7,434 nucleotides of DNA, from the NCBI GenBank assembly GCA_021807585.1, contig JAKBCQ010000107.1:1-7434 (forward strand), in the 5' to 3' direction. Both the position numbers and the translations under genes were made by a program. Under the pieces are notes generated by a model, which was given only the letters and a program-made list of their open reading frames with translations, had not been told where the DNA came from and made no database searches. Position 1 is the first letter of the stretch. Every line of letters begins with the position of its first letter. Origin of the DNA: Planctomycetota bacterium (GTDB lineage: Bacteria > Planctomycetota > Planctomycetia > Isosphaerales > Isosphaeraceae). Shown one piece after another: positions 1 to 6,792 of this stretch.

Positions 1-309
1 CGGGATGACCGCATTGAATGATAGATCGAACGGTTGAGCGAGAAGTCCGCAGTTCCTGCTCAAAAGCTTGATCGGATGATTCGATCGTCCGCGGTCGCCG
101 CCGCGCTCCAACCGATGCGCGATTGGATTTGGGCTGTTGGATGTAAGATTTGATTGGATCGCGGAGGTGTTGCATCCAAAATAATGTTCCGCCAAATCCT
201 TTGGAGAGTAATTTAAAAATTCTTGGAGAGCCCTCAAGGTCTGGATACCAAGACATAAAACTTTTTGTCGTACATTGATTGGTAGATTCTGAACGCCGTC
301 GTCGTTCAT
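1..309 (-). CDS. Hypothetical protein, partial (3' end beyond window)
   Basis: I do not recognise this protein. The minus-strand frame starts at an ATG (309-307) and stays open for 103 codons to the window edge; the nearest upstream in-frame stop is at 357-355. The N-terminus reads MNDDGVQNLPINVRQKV. Residues about 24-55 look helical and include SPKDLAEHYFGCNTSAIQ, whose spacing resembles a helix-turn-helix (an LAE-type first helix, a turn, then a helix with S-A-I-Q). That is only a visual impression. After residue 60 the sequence becomes rich in Arg, Gly, Pro and Ser. There is no clear Shine-Dalgarno sequence; the leader only has GAAAGTAACG. The first half is less GC-rich than the neighbouring genes. 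An open frame of this length could arise by chance, so its reality is uncertain. It lies on the same strand as fhs and downstream of it, across an AT-rich gap. Confidence 0.45.
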   Translation of the reverse strand, partial: MNDDGVQNLPINVRQKVLCLGIQTLRALQEFLNYSPKDLAEHYFGCNTSAIQSNLTSNSPNPIAHRLERGGDRGRSNHPIKLLSRNCGLLAQPFDLSFNAVIP

Positions 310-374
310 GATTTCGTTACTTTCTCGTATATTTAGATAAATCTGGTCTTGACCTCATCTACGAATGCGATCAG

Positions 375-388
375 GCCTAATAATAGGC
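375..388. repeat. Short inverted repeat (GCCTA-ATAA-TAGGC)
   Basis: A perfect 5-base inverted repeat with a 4-base centre lies 66-79 bases upstream of the minus-strand start at 309. It could be an operator half-site pair or chance. No T-run follows it on either strand, so it does not look like a terminator. Confidence 0.25.
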
Positions 389-511
389 GAAAGCTGGAGA
401 ATGAGGAATAAATAAGAGGATTTTCACCCGATCCATTTTACCTGTTAACCGCGAAAAAAGAAGGTTGGACGCCGATTTCGTGAAGATTGCGTGAGGGTAC
501 GAATAAACAAT

Positions 512-543
512 CTTCTGTTTGACGCCTCAGTAAAAAACAGAAG
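512..543. terminator. 9-bp inverted repeat with 14-base loop, possible terminator
   Basis: CTTCTGTTT (512-520) is matched exactly by its reverse complement AAACAGAAG (535-543), with a 14-base loop between. On the plus strand the stem is followed at once by TTTT (544-547). On the minus strand, the direction in which fhs transcripts arrive, the sequence after the stem is ATTGTTTATT, which is also T-rich. The structure could therefore stop transcription from either side. The stem is AT-rich and the loop is long, so intrinsic termination may be weak. A protein-binding inverted repeat is the main alternative. Confidence 0.4.
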
Positions 544-575
544 TTTTAAGGGGTTGATTATAATAAAATTTATCA

Positions 576-592
576 AATAACATTTTGTTATT
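576..592 (-). terminator. Weak AT-rich hairpin just past fhs
   Basis: AATAACA (576-582) and TGTTATT (586-592) form a perfect 7-base stem with a TTT loop, beginning 10 bases past the fhs stop codon. Reading on the minus strand, the hairpin is followed by a T-rich tract (TTTGATAAATTTTATTATA). Position and downstream T content suit an fhs terminator. The stem has only two G-C pairs, so it would be thermodynamically weak. Confidence 0.35.
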
Positions 593-601
593 CACGTTTT
601 T

Positions 602-2260
602 CTACTTTAAATTCATTACCGATCCATTTTCATCGACGTCGATCCTTTCGGCCGCGGGGCGTTCGGGAAGGCCCGGCATGCGGACGATGTCTCCCGTGAG
701 CGCGACCAAAAAGCCCGCGCCCGCGGCGATTTCGATATCGCGCACCGTGATTTGGAAACCTTTCGGCCGGCCGCGAAGCTTGGGGTTGTCGGTCAGCGAG
801 TCTTGGGTTTTCGCCATGCAAATCGGTAAATCGCCCAGCCCCAGTTTGCGGGCTCTCCGCGCCTTCGCCTGCGCCGCGGGGAGAATCGTCACGCCGTCGG
901 CGCCGTACATGTTTTTCGCGATCTTGTCGATTTTTTTCTCGAACGAATCGCCGAGAAGGTAGAGGGGGGCGTAGGGAGTTTCGGGCTTGGAACACGCCGC
1001 GACGACACGCTCGGCGAGCTCCTTGGCGCCTTCTCCTCCCGACCCGAAGACGTCGGCGACCGAACATTCGACTCCTCGTGAATTGCAAAACGCTTTGACA
1101 ATATCATGTTCTTGAGATCGATCGGAATCGAACCGATTGATCGCGACGACGACGGGCTTGTTGAAAGCCGCCGCGGCGTCGAGGTGCGCCGCCAAGTTTT
1201 CGAGGCCGCGCTCGACCGCCGCCGGATCGGGCTTTTTGAGGTCGTCGAGCGCAACTCCGCCGTGCATTTTGAGCGCGCGAATCGTCGCGACGATCACGAT
1301 CGCCGCGGGATTGAGCCGCGCCGATCGACATTTGATATCAAAGAATTTTTCACCTCCAAGATCAAACGCGAAACCCGCCTCGGTGACGGCGTAATCGCCG
1401 AACGCCAAAGCCATGCGGGTTGCGAGGACCGAGTTGCACCCGTGCGCGATGTTGGCGAAAGGCCCGCCGTGGACGAACGCGGGAGCGCCCTCGACCGATT
1501 GTACGAGATTGGGCGGAATCGCGTCGTTGAGGATCGCCGCCATCGAACCCGTGACGCCGATCGCCGACGCGCGGACGGGCTCTCCCGAGCGTGTCGATCC
1601 CACCAAAATTCGGTCGATCCGCGCACGCAAATCGGCGCGTGATTCCGCCAAGCAAAAGATCGCCATAATTTCACTGGCCGCGGTGATATCAAAGCCCGAC
1701 TCGCGCGGAACGCCCTGGCCGGGCCCTCCCAGGCCGATCACGATCTTGCGGAGGGCGCGGTCGTTCATATCGAGCACGCGCTTCCAGACGACCGACCGGG
1801 GATCGAGATCGAGATCGCCGAAATGAAGCCGATTGTCGATCGCCGCGGCCAATAAATTATGCGCCGATGTGATCGCGTGAAAATCTCCCGTGAATTGAAG
1901 ATTGATCGTATCGGAAGGCGTCAGACGGCTTTTTCCGCCCCCCGTCGCCCCCCCCTTGCGGCCGAACACGGGACCCATCGACGGCTGCCGCAACGCGAGC
2001 ACGGAGTTCTTACCGATCTTGCGCAATCCCTGAGCCAGGCCGATCGAGACCGTCGTTTTTCCCTCGCCGGCGGGGGTCGGCGTGATCGCCGAAACGAGCA
2101 CGAGCTTTCCCGCGGGCTTGTTCACGCCGGCGAGAGCCTCGAGCTCGATCTTCGCCTTGTCTCGCCCGAACGGAATCACATGCGCGCCGTCGATCCCCAA
2201 ATCCCGAGCGATCCGCTCAATCGAGCCTTCAACCTCGTTCGCCATATAAAAACTCGCCAT
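602..2260 (-). CDS. fhs: Formate--tetrahydrofolate ligase (FTHFS)
   Basis: The enzyme joins formate to tetrahydrofolate using ATP, giving 10-formyl-THF for purine synthesis, initiator tRNA formylation or one-carbon flux. It is cytoplasmic and a homotetramer in known members. At 552 residues the length is normal for the monofunctional bacterial form. The sequence shows the nucleotide-binding loop TPAGEGKTT (62-70), then LRQPSMGP (90-97), the glycine-rich segment KGGATGGGK (102-110), FTGDFHAITSAHNL (123-136), VVWKRVLDMNDRALR (157-171), the second family signature VATIRALKMHGG (324-335) and a C-terminal GFLVALTGDIVRMPGLP (516-532). The glycine-rich segment departs from the usual GGAAGGGY by A to T and Y to K, and RQPS replaces the commoner REPS. 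All other landmarks look intact, so activity is likely. Neither this ATG nor the one at 2245 (MANEVEG) has a clear Shine-Dalgarno sequence. The gene follows the S9 peptidase by 56 bases on the same strand and may share its transcript. Confidence 0.96.
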   Translation of the reverse strand: MASFYMANEVEGSIERIARDLGIDGAHVIPFGRDKAKIELEALAGVNKPAGKLVLVSAITPTPAGEGKTTVSIGLAQGLRKIGKNSVLALRQPSMGPVFGRKGGATGGGKSRLTPSDTINLQFTGDFHAITSAHNLLAAAIDNRLHFGDLDLDPRSVVWKRVLDMNDRALRKIVIGLGGPGQGVPRESGFDITAASEIMAIFCLAESRADLRARIDRILVGSTRSGEPVRASAIGVTGSMAAILNDAIPPNLVQSVEGAPAFVHGGPFANIAHGCNSVLATRMALAFGDYAVTEAGFAFDLGGEKFFDIKCRSARLNPAAIVIVATIRALKMHGGVALDDLKKPDPAAVERGLENLAAHLDAAAAFNKPVVVAINRFDSDRSQEHDIVKAFCNSRGVECSVADVFGSGGEGAKELAERVVAACSKPETPYAPLYLLGDSFEKKIDKIAKNMYGADGVTILPAAQAKARRARKLGLGDLPICMAKTQDSLTDNPKLRGRPKGFQITVRDIEIAAGAGFLVALTGDIVRMPGLPERPAAERIDVDENGSVMNLK

Positions 2261-2277
2261 GTTGATAAATTGTTACG

Positions 2278-2287
2278 TCTGATCAGA
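2278..2287. repeat. Perfect 10-bp palindrome in peptidase-fhs spacer
   Basis: TCTGATCAGA is a perfect palindrome inside the 56-base gap between the peptidase stop and the fhs start. It lies about 18 bases upstream of the fhs ATG, where a bound protein could affect fhs expression. It may also be chance, since GATC-centred palindromes are very common throughout this window. Confidence 0.25.
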
Positions 2288-2316
2288 TCCTTATTCGATC
2301 ACGGTTGTTCGCGCGG

Positions 2317-4449
2317 TTACTTGCGGGCTTCCTCGGGCTTGGGCTCGCCGAGGTATTGATCGAGCCATTCGTGCACCTCGCGCCACCAGACGACGCGATT
2401 ACCGGGCTTGGCGATCCAGTGCCCCTCGTCGGGGAAATGTACGAGCCGGCTCGGTACGCCGTGACGCTGCAGCGCCGTGAACATGCCGATCCCTTGAACG
2501 TCGGGAACGCGAAAATCGAGCGCCCCGTGCAACACGAGCGTGGGGGTCTTAAACGCCGTCGTGAACCGGCTGGGAGATTGTTCAAGATAAATCGTCGGGC
2601 TCTTCCACGGCGGCCCTCCTTGCTCCCATTCGGGAAACCAAAGCTCCTCGGTCGTGAAGTACATCGAATGCAAATCGAAAACCCCCGCGTGGCTGATCAG
2701 CGCGCGGAACCGATCGCTATGCCCCGCGATCCAATTCACCATGAAACCGCCGTAAGATCCCCCGGCCGCGGCGATCTTTGTTCCATCCAAGAACGGGTAT
2801 GTTTTTATCGAATGATCGAGCCCCTTCATGAGGTCTTCGTAAACGCGCCCCGTCCAATCGCGGCTGATCTGATCGGTGAACGCCTGTCCGTAACCCGTCG
2901 AGCCGCGCGGATTGATCGCCACGCCGACATATCCCGAGGCGAGGAACATCGCGTAATTCCAGCGGCCGTGCCATTCATCGTGCCAGGCGCCCTGGGGACC
3001 GCCGTGAATCAGGAACAGCACGGGATATTTCTTGGCGGGATCGAACCCCGGGGGACGGAGCAGATAGCCGCCCGTTTTCACCCCCTCCGCGCCTTCAAAC
3101 CAAAAATGTTCGGCGGCGGGAAGATCCAAAACTGAAAGAATGTCGTTGTTTGTACGTGTTAATGGAATGTTTTGATTCGCGTCGATTCGGGCGCGGTGGA
3201 TCTCGGCGGGATGAGCCGCGGAGTGGCGGGTGAAGACGAGGAATTCGCCGCCTGGGACGGCCTGAATCGAACCGTTGACGCCTCCCGAGACGACGCGTTT
3301 GGGAGCTCCCGGGGCGGCTTCGAGGCCTCCGTCGCGCGCCGTTCGCACGTTGATCGCGACGATCGGCTCGGTTCCTTGATCGTCAAGCTGCGTGAAGATC
3401 GTCCAATGCGGTTCGTCTTTGGGATCGTGCGCAATCGGAACGCCCCATGTATATGATTGGATCGAACGATCGAGTTTCGACGAAACGTCGGCGGATTGTC
3501 CGTTGATTCGATGTCGAACGCGGAGGACCCACAAATCGGCCTCGAATCCGCCGCGCGCCTGGCTCACCCACGCGATCAGCGCTCCGTCGGGCGAATAAGA
3601 CGGCTGACCGTCGGCCGCGGGGTTCGAGGCCGTGACGTTCGCGGGCGCCGCTTCTCCCTCGGTTCCGATCGTCCAGACGTCGGAATTCGTCGACCAGGCG
3701 TGATCGACGAGCGGCTCGGACGTGAACGCGAGCTCTTTGCCGTCGGGAGAGAACGCGTAATCGCTCGAGCCGCCGAACGGCCCTGGAGGAACGTTCGCGG
3801 TCCAGCCCGGAATCAGATCGCGCGCCGTTCCCGTCTTCACATCAACAACAAAGAGATGACTTCGCTTTCCCTCGTCCCACGCGTTCCAATGACGGATCAT
3901 CAATTGATTGAACGCTCTGGATTTGGATTTCGCCTCGGTTTTTTGTTTATCGCGGGCCGCGGTTTCCTCGGGGTTGGTCGCGGGATAAACCTCGGCGGTG
4001 AAGGCGATTCGGTCCCCTTTGGGAGACCAGATCGGCCCCGAGACGTCGATCGGCAGGTTCGTCAGCCGCGTCGCCTCGCCCCCTTCCAGGGGCAACAGCC
4101 AGATTTGCGAAGAACCCCCGCGATCCGAGACGAACGCGATCGTTTTGCCGTCGGGACTGAATCGGGGATGCGTATTCGTTCCAGGCGCCGATGTGAGCCT
4201 GCGCGATTCGCCCCCCGCGATCGCGACGAGGCGGAGCTCGGTGTTCGTCTTTTCGGTCGAACGATCGATTGTTGAAACGACATAAGCGACCGAGCGACCG
4301 TCGGGTGAAACCTGGGGATCGGAAACCCCTTTGATCGCAAGCAAGTCGTCGATCGTGATCGCGCGTTTGGCGGCCGACGCGAACGGAGCGAAGAGGAACA
4401 AGAGCGGAACAGCGAGCAGCAGACGGGGCGCGATCGTCGATCCGAACAT
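2317..4449 (-). CDS. S9 family serine peptidase (acylaminoacyl-peptidase / prolyl oligopeptidase type), exported
   Basis: It hydrolyses short peptides, in characterised relatives by removing N-terminal acyl-amino acids or dipeptides. From this start it has 710 residues. An N-terminal signal peptide has a hydrophobic core (LLLAVPLLFLFAPF) and an ASA-type cleavage site near residue 26, so the protein is probably periplasmic. An N-terminal beta-propeller region contains repeated SPDG-type blade motifs (SPDGRSVAYV, SPDGKTIAFV, SPKGDRIAFT, SPDGKELAFT, SPDGALIAWV). The C-terminal alpha/beta-hydrolase domain shows HGGP (482-485, oxyanion region), nucleophile Ser565 in GGSYGG, Asp645 in LDFRVP and His677 in DEGHW, a full catalytic triad. 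The frame extends to an ATG at 4488. I prefer the ATG at 4449 because the signal peptide starts there and TAAGG (4461-4465) lies about 11 bases upstream. The extra 13 residues are basic and would precede the signal sequence. It probably leads a two-gene transcript with fhs, although no functional link is known. The exact substrate cannot be told from sequence. Confidence 0.94.
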   Translation of the reverse strand: MFGSTIAPRLLLAVPLLFLFAPFASAAKRAITIDDLLAIKGVSDPQVSPDGRSVAYVVSTIDRSTEKTNTELRLVAIAGGESRRLTSAPGTNTHPRFSPDGKTIAFVSDRGGSSQIWLLPLEGGEATRLTNLPIDVSGPIWSPKGDRIAFTAEVYPATNPEETAARDKQKTEAKSKSRAFNQLMIRHWNAWDEGKRSHLFVVDVKTGTARDLIPGWTANVPPGPFGGSSDYAFSPDGKELAFTSEPLVDHAWSTNSDVWTIGTEGEAAPANVTASNPAADGQPSYSPDGALIAWVSQARGGFEADLWVLRVRHRINGQSADVSSKLDRSIQSYTWGVPIAHDPKDEPHWTIFTQLDDQGTEPIVAINVRTARDGGLEAAPGAPKRVVSGGVNGSIQAVPGGEFLVFTRHSAAHPAEIHRARIDANQNIPLTRTNNDILSVLDLPAAEHFWFEGAEGVKTGGYLLRPPGFDPAKKYPVLFLIHGGPQGAWHDEWHGRWNYAMFLASGYVGVAINPRGSTGYGQAFTDQISRDWTGRVYEDLMKGLDHSIKTYPFLDGTKIAAAGGSYGGFMVNWIAGHSDRFRALISHAGVFDLHSMYFTTEELWFPEWEQGGPPWKSPTIYLEQSPSRFTTAFKTPTLVLHGALDFRVPDVQGIGMFTALQRHGVPSRLVHFPDEGHWIAKPGNRVVWWREVHEWLDQYLGEPKPEEARK

Positions 4450-4761
4450 GGCGATTCGATCCTTACTTCGAGGACGGACGGCGAACAACGGATCGTTAGA
4501 TTAACCGAACGCGAGTTCGCACCCAAGCCCCCGGCGCGGTTCCACTCCGAGAATCAAGGCGACGCATCAATCGATCGCCGACGACGCCCCGCGCCGCTTC
4601 CTCCCGCTCGTCGAACGCTTTATGTTGATCGCTTGGAATCGATCGCAATCCGCGACCGACGCCGACCGAGCTTGATCCGAGGCGATCCCGCCAGGATCGT
4701 CGCGATTCGGGACGAGGCGTCCCGGCGACGGCCGACGAATCGTAAGAAAACAAATATATAT
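4450..4761. other. Divergent intergenic region between peptidase and methyltransferase genes
   Basis: This stretch of about 310 bases must hold the promoters of both divergent genes. Most of it (4490-4740) is GC-rich, and its frames translate to Arg- and Ser-rich, protein-unlike sequence on both strands, so I call no gene. From 4745 the sequence turns sharply AT-rich, with an ATATATAT run directly before the methyltransferase ATG. I could not identify convincing -35 and -10 boxes, a riboswitch or a terminator. Confidence 0.55.
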
Positions 4762-6021
4762 ATGATTAATAAATATGATTCAAATCATGAATCGAGCGAT
4801 CGTGAGGCCAAGACTTTTTGCGAGTTCTTCGCGGGGATCGGCCTGGTGCGTGCGGGGCTCGAGCCTTCGGGCTGGCGGTGCGTTTATGCGAACGACGTCG
4901 ATTCTAAAAAGAAAGAATTGTATGAAAATCGTTTTGGATGCGACGATCGATTTCATCTCGGCGACGTCTGGAATACGAGCGAGGTCCTGGATCGAATCGT
5001 CGATCGACCGTTTTTGGCGACGGCTTCTTTCCCGTGCGTCGATCTATCCCCCGCGGGACATCGTCGCGGATTCGAGGGCGAACATTCATCGACATTCTTT
5101 GGATTCGTCAAGATCCTCGCCGCACTCGGCGAACGCAGGCCCAAGCTTGTTCTGCTGGAAAACGTGACGGGATTTTTGACCTCAAAAAACGGCGCCGATT
5201 TTAAAGCCGCGATTCGCTCTTTGTCCGAGCTTGGTTACGCGATCGACGCGTTCACGCTCGACGCGAAATACTTTGTTCCGCAAAGTCGTCCGCGGGTTTT
5301 CGTCGTTGGAATCGACCGAGATCTCGAGGCGCCGGGGGCGATTCGCGCGAACGCGACCGATTGGTTCGGCGAAGGTTTTGATCGCGCGATCGACCGCGCC
5401 GACGCGTCGATCCGCCCGCGTCGAATCCTTCCGCTCTTGCGGTCGATCGACCCTCCCCCCGAACTCATCGCCTTCCATATACCCAAGCCGATCGCAACGA
5501 TCCCCCCGCTCGTCGACCTGATCGATCTCGACCTCGACCAAAAATGGTGGGACGAAGCTCAAGTTCAAAAACATTATCTCATGATGAACGATAAGCATTG
5601 CGCGATCGTCGACCGAATGATCGCCGCGGGAGAATCGTTCGTGGGGACGATTTTTCGTCGCAAACGCGGCGGATCGACCCGCGCCGAGGTTCGGTTCGAC
5701 GGTTTGGCGGGTTGCCTGCGCACTCCGCGCGGCGGCAGTGCGCGCCAGATCGTGATCGCGATCGATCGGGGCGTTTTACGGATGCGCTGGATGTCGCCGC
5801 GGGAATACGCAAGGCTTCAAGGCGTCGGCGATTACCCGCTCGTGGAGAACGAGGTTCAAAACCTGTTCGGTTTCGGCGACGCGGTTTGCACGCCCGTGAT
5901 CCGTCATATTGATCGATATATACTCACCCCCGTATTCGATCATCGCTCGAATTCGATCGAGCCGGGGCTCGCCGGGGGGGAGTCGGATCAACGACCAGAA
6001 GATCCAATTATTTTGGCATAG
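4762..6021 (+). CDS. DNA (cytosine-5-)-methyltransferase, apparently solitary
   Basis: It transfers a methyl group from S-adenosylmethionine to C5 of cytosine in a specific DNA sequence. Numbering from the ATG at 4762 (419 residues), the conserved blocks run in order. Motif I is FCEFFAGIGLVRAGLE (19-34) for SAM binding, with the acidic ANDVD (43-47). Motif IV is FPCVDLSPAG (90-99), with catalytic Cys92. Motif VI is LLENVTGFL (131-139). Motif VIII is QSRPRVFVVGI (174-184). A target-recognition region at about 185-335 includes RGGSTRAEVRFDGLAGCLR (302-320). Motif IX is SPREYARLQG (345-354). The last block is NLFGFGDAVCTPVIRHI (367-383). All catalytic elements are present, so the gene looks functional. 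The frame opens further to a TTG at 4633, but that extension is Arg-rich and unlike the family, so I reject it. No strong Shine-Dalgarno sequence is visible. No nuclease, helicase or Vsr-like gene is adjacent. The recognition site cannot be read from the sequence. Confidence 0.95.
   Translation: MINKYDSNHESSDREAKTFCEFFAGIGLVRAGLEPSGWRCVYANDVDSKKKELYENRFGCDDRFHLGDVWNTSEVLDRIVDRPFLATASFPCVDLSPAGHRRGFEGEHSSTFFGFVKILAALGERRPKLVLLENVTGFLTSKNGADFKAAIRSLSELGYAIDAFTLDAKYFVPQSRPRVFVVGIDRDLEAPGAIRANATDWFGEGFDRAIDRADASIRPRRILPLLRSIDPPPELIAFHIPKPIATIPPLVDLIDLDLDQKWWDEAQVQKHYLMMNDKHCAIVDRMIAAGESFVGTIFRRKRGGSTRAEVRFDGLAGCLRTPRGGSARQIVIAIDRGVLRMRWMSPREYARLQGVGDYPLVENEVQNLFGFGDAVCTPVIRHIDRYILTPVFDHRSNSIEPGLAGGESDQRPEDPIILA
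4775..4788. promoter_or_regulatory. Inverted repeat at the methyltransferase start, possible operator
   Basis: ATGATT-CA-AATCAT is a perfect 6-base inverted repeat beginning 13 bases into the methyltransferase gene, inside an AT-rich stretch that contrasts with the GC-rich gene body. The position would allow a repressor, or the methyltransferase itself, to limit translation or transcription. This is inference; the repeat could simply reflect the AT-rich composition. Confidence 0.25.
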
Positions 6022-6778
6022 GTTGATAGGCGAGCCAGAGCGAGCGGAAGTAGCGGAGGACGCGTTCGGGGTCGGGGCTCGACGGGATTTCGGCGAGGGT
6101 GAAACCCGAGTAATCGTGGGCGGAGAGGAGCGCGAAGAGTTCGCGCCAGGGGTATTGTTCGTCGAAGAGATCGCGGAGGTGAACCTCGCGTATTTTGGCG
6201 GCGAGGAGCTTGAAATTCGCGGCGATCGTCCCGTCTTTAGAAACATCGGTCGGATTCGAATTCCAGCAAACGAAGACGTTGGAATGATCGGCGTGCGCGA
6301 TGATTTTGGCGCAATTGGGGGGATCTTGAGTGACCGCGCCGTGCACCTCGAGTCGAACCTCGACGCCGAAGCCGACCGCGTATTCGCCGACCTCGCGAAG
6401 CGCCGCGCCGATTTGCTTGAACGTCGCCTCGCGATCGGCGCCTTTGGGAACGCCGTTGGGTCGGACCTTGATCCCGGGCGAACCGACGTCGTGCGCCAAG
6501 CGAACGTACTCTTTCGCCCCCTCGACGTTCTTTTTGACGACCGCGGGATCGGTCGACTGAAATTCATACGTGCTCCCGAGCCCCGCGAGCGCCACGGGAG
6601 AATCGGAGAAGCGTTTTCGCACCTCCTTACGCTCGTCCGAAGAAAGCGAGATCTCGACACCGTGGGCGTGCGTCGTCCTCAGTTCGACCCCCTCGTAACG
6701 GAGAGCGTCGAGCCGTTTGAAGATCGTATCAAGATTCCAATCTTTGGCGATATCGTATGTAACAATGCCTAGTTGCAT
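6008..6778 (-). CDS. Sugar phosphate isomerase/epimerase-like TIM-barrel protein
   Basis: The protein belongs to the xylose-isomerase-like / endonuclease IV-like TIM-barrel superfamily, whose metal-dependent members isomerise or epimerise small sugars and related compounds. From the ATG at 6778 it has 256 residues, a usual length. The first strand LGIVTY is followed by EGVELR (29-34, with Glu32), then LAGLGSTYEF, GIKVRP, VRLEVHG (Glu144 and His146), VCWNSNP (Asn173), VHLRD (His200) and AEIP (Glu230). The Glu/His pattern matches the usual metal site at strand ends. There is no signal peptide, so it is probably cytoplasmic. AAAGG (6792-6788) lies 9 bases before this ATG but only 3 bases before the ATG at 6784 (MNMQLG), so I prefer 6778; the frame opens to 6832. 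The gene converges with the methyltransferase, overlapping it by 14 bases, and lies 162 bases downstream of lpxB. The substrate is unknown. Confidence 0.9.
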   Translation of the reverse strand: MQLGIVTYDIAKDWNLDTIFKRLDALRYEGVELRTTHAHGVEISLSSDERKEVRKRFSDSPVALAGLGSTYEFQSTDPAVVKKNVEGAKEYVRLAHDVGSPGIKVRPNGVPKGADREATFKQIGAALREVGEYAVGFGVEVRLEVHGAVTQDPPNCAKIIAHADHSNVFVCWNSNPTDVSKDGTIAANFKLLAAKIREVHLRDLFDEQYPWRELFALLSAHDYSGFTLAEIPSSPDPERVLRYFRSLWLAYQPMPK

Positions 6779-6787
6779 GTTCATGAT

Positions 6788-6792
6788 CCTTT
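6788..6792 (-). promoter_or_regulatory. Ribosome binding site for the TIM-barrel gene
   Basis: AAAGG on the minus strand is the clearest Shine-Dalgarno sequence in the window. The spacing is 9 bases to the ATG at 6778 and 3 bases to the ATG at 6784, which favours the shorter product. The longer frame to 6832 has a poor, Arg-rich N-terminus. Confidence 0.5.

Larger units (their letters stand above)
310..601. other. AT-rich intergenic region
   Basis: This stretch of about 290 bases lies between the 3' end of fhs and the start of the edge reading frame. I see no convincing gene on either strand. It is clearly more AT-rich than the flanking genes, especially 535-605. It contains three inverted repeats, annotated separately at 375-388, 512-543 and 576-592. 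It is the natural place for the fhs terminator and for a promoter of the minus-strand frame ending at 1. I could not pick out convincing -35 and -10 boxes. Confidence 0.6.

Noticed and set aside
1801..1823. Short GATCGA tandem repeat
   Set aside because: It encodes the DLDLDP stretch of FTHFS in frame and is explained by codon choice, not by a microsatellite or array.
2305..3135. Plus-strand open frame (276 codons) opposite the peptidase catalytic domain
   Set aside because: It overlaps the catalytic-domain coding sequence entirely and has no recognisable domain.
3457..4275. Plus-strand open frame (272 codons) opposite the S9 peptidase propeller
   Set aside because: It is antisense to clear SPDG blade motifs and is dominated by Arg, Gly and Asp, as expected for a shadow frame.
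4496..4753. Minus-strand 85-codon frame in the divergent intergenic region
   Set aside because: Arg- and Ser-rich translation, no ribosome binding site seen, and it fills the region needed for promoters; likely chance.
4633..4761. TTG-initiated 43-residue N-terminal extension of the methyltransferase
   Set aside because: The extension is Arg-rich and unlike family members, and an ATG at 4762 sits 18 codons before motif I, as usual.
5909..6772. Long plus-strand open frame (287 codons) opposite the TIM-barrel gene
   Set aside because: It mirrors a well-supported gene in a GC-rich region, where antisense frames stay open by codon bias, and its translation resembles no protein I know.
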